From: Tyto alba
Lineage: Eukaryota > Chordata > Aves > Strigiformes > Tytonidae
NCBI RefSeq assembly: GCF_018691265.1
Contig: NW_024881322.1
Span: 17,246,607 to 17,310,606, forward strand
Length of the DNA: 64,000 nucleotides
Direction: 5' to 3'
The translations under genes were made by a program, and so were the position numbers. The notes beneath the pieces were generated by a model. The model worked only from the letters and a program-made list of their open reading frames with translations. It did not search any database and was not told where the DNA came from. Positions 63,501 through 64,000 of this stretch are shown piece by piece; positions within the stretch are counted from its first letter, which is position 1; each line of letters opens with the position of its first letter.

Positions 63501-64000
63501 TTTTATCACAGGTAAAAGGCACAGGAGACCACCAATCCGATTCTGCTATGGAATGTAAAGTTAAGAAGAAAAAGGACAAAATATTTTCCAGCCCTCAGCA
63601 GAACCAGTGGTCCCTTTTCCAAATTATCTGATAGTGCTATAAGTGCTATTGGTATTCTGAAATGTTTTACTTCTTTTGAGACTCTTTGGTCCTTTTAACT
63701 GTTTGGCATCGATTGTGCCCATCCTTCATATAGCCCTGATTCGGTCCTTCTTTAGGCAGAATTTAGTCAACATAGGGTTAAAATCGGAGCTTCAGTGACA
63801 CAACTGGAAGTACTCAGCAGACATTATAAAATATGTTGAAGTTGGAAAAACATTACAGTGCATTTTAAATTTGTCTGTATTGGAAATATATATTTTAATT
63901 ATTTTTTAAACCATCAGAGCATTCGTCAACATTGCCACCCAATGTAGATTTGCAGTGTTGCGTAGTAGTTTCACTCATTTCAGCAATTACTAGCTCCTTT
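48574..64000. other. Unique A/T-rich non-coding DNA
   Basis: About 15.4 kb without a recognisable gene or transposon. The longest open frame is 159 codons on the minus strand (59401-59880), next to an overlapping 84-codon frame (59787-60041). I do not recognise either, and one frame of this size is about what chance allows in 128 kb of two-strand sequence. Poly-T runs lie near 57068-57091 and 62415-62431. The segments 58560-58690 and 63060-63240 have motif-rich text that may be conserved non-coding DNA. Confidence 0.55.
62614..62639. repeat. Perfect 11-bp inverted repeat with a 4-base loop
   Basis: TAAAAGAACAT and its exact complement ATGTTCTTTTA flank AAAA. It could form a small hairpin. 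No transposon termini or RNA gene context is seen. Confidence 0.7.

Overview
The window looks like bird nuclear DNA, most likely from a songbird or close relative. The evidence is the repeat content: two chicken-repeat-1 (CR1) LINE fragments and at least six long terminal repeats (LTRs) of endogenous retroviruses of kinds typical of passerines. These sit in A/T-rich unique sequence with no bacterial-style gene packing. I found no intact protein-coding gene, rRNA, functional tRNA or CRISPR array. Most open frames are chance frames, frames inside G/C-rich repeats, or decayed retroelement remnants. The window is best read as intergenic or deep-intronic DNA.

Layout. 1-3880: unique A/T-rich DNA. 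3881-4796: an unassigned, more G/C-rich block. 4797-5286: a plus-strand solo LTR. 5287-15390: unique DNA with one weak candidate exon at 5334-5399. 15391-16191: a G/C-rich CR1 3' end. 16192-18273: unique DNA with a p53-family-like double site. 18274-19305: a minus-strand LTR flanked by a perfect 6-bp target duplication. 19765-20819: a second minus-strand LTR (family A) carrying a 25-G homopolymer. 20820-27201: unique DNA with simple repeats. 27202-27813: a minus-strand LTR still attached to its polypurine tract. 27814-33589: unique DNA. 33590-35462: a decayed CR1 with endonuclease and reverse-transcriptase remnants. 35796-36278: a truncated family A LTR. 36417-36517: about 20 perfect CTATT units. 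36880-38690: an isolated G/C-rich block with a CpG-island-like core and a tandemly repeated module. 38691-47869: unique DNA with a tRNA-like relic and a perfect 100-bp tandem duplication. 47870-48573: a third family A LTR. 48574-64000: unique DNA.

The most unusual part is 36880-38690. It contains a CpG-dense core and three tandem degenerate copies of a roughly 170-bp module. The least altered copy resembles, from memory, the antisense 3' untranslated region of old CR1/L3-type LINEs. Putative promoter motifs lie nearby. The three family A LTRs all keep the same 14-bp palindrome next to a CCAAT box, which is the clearest sign of a shared regulatory site.

Family assignments rest on recognising consensus text, not on a search. 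Target duplications, motifs, repeat counts and open frames were read directly from the sequence.
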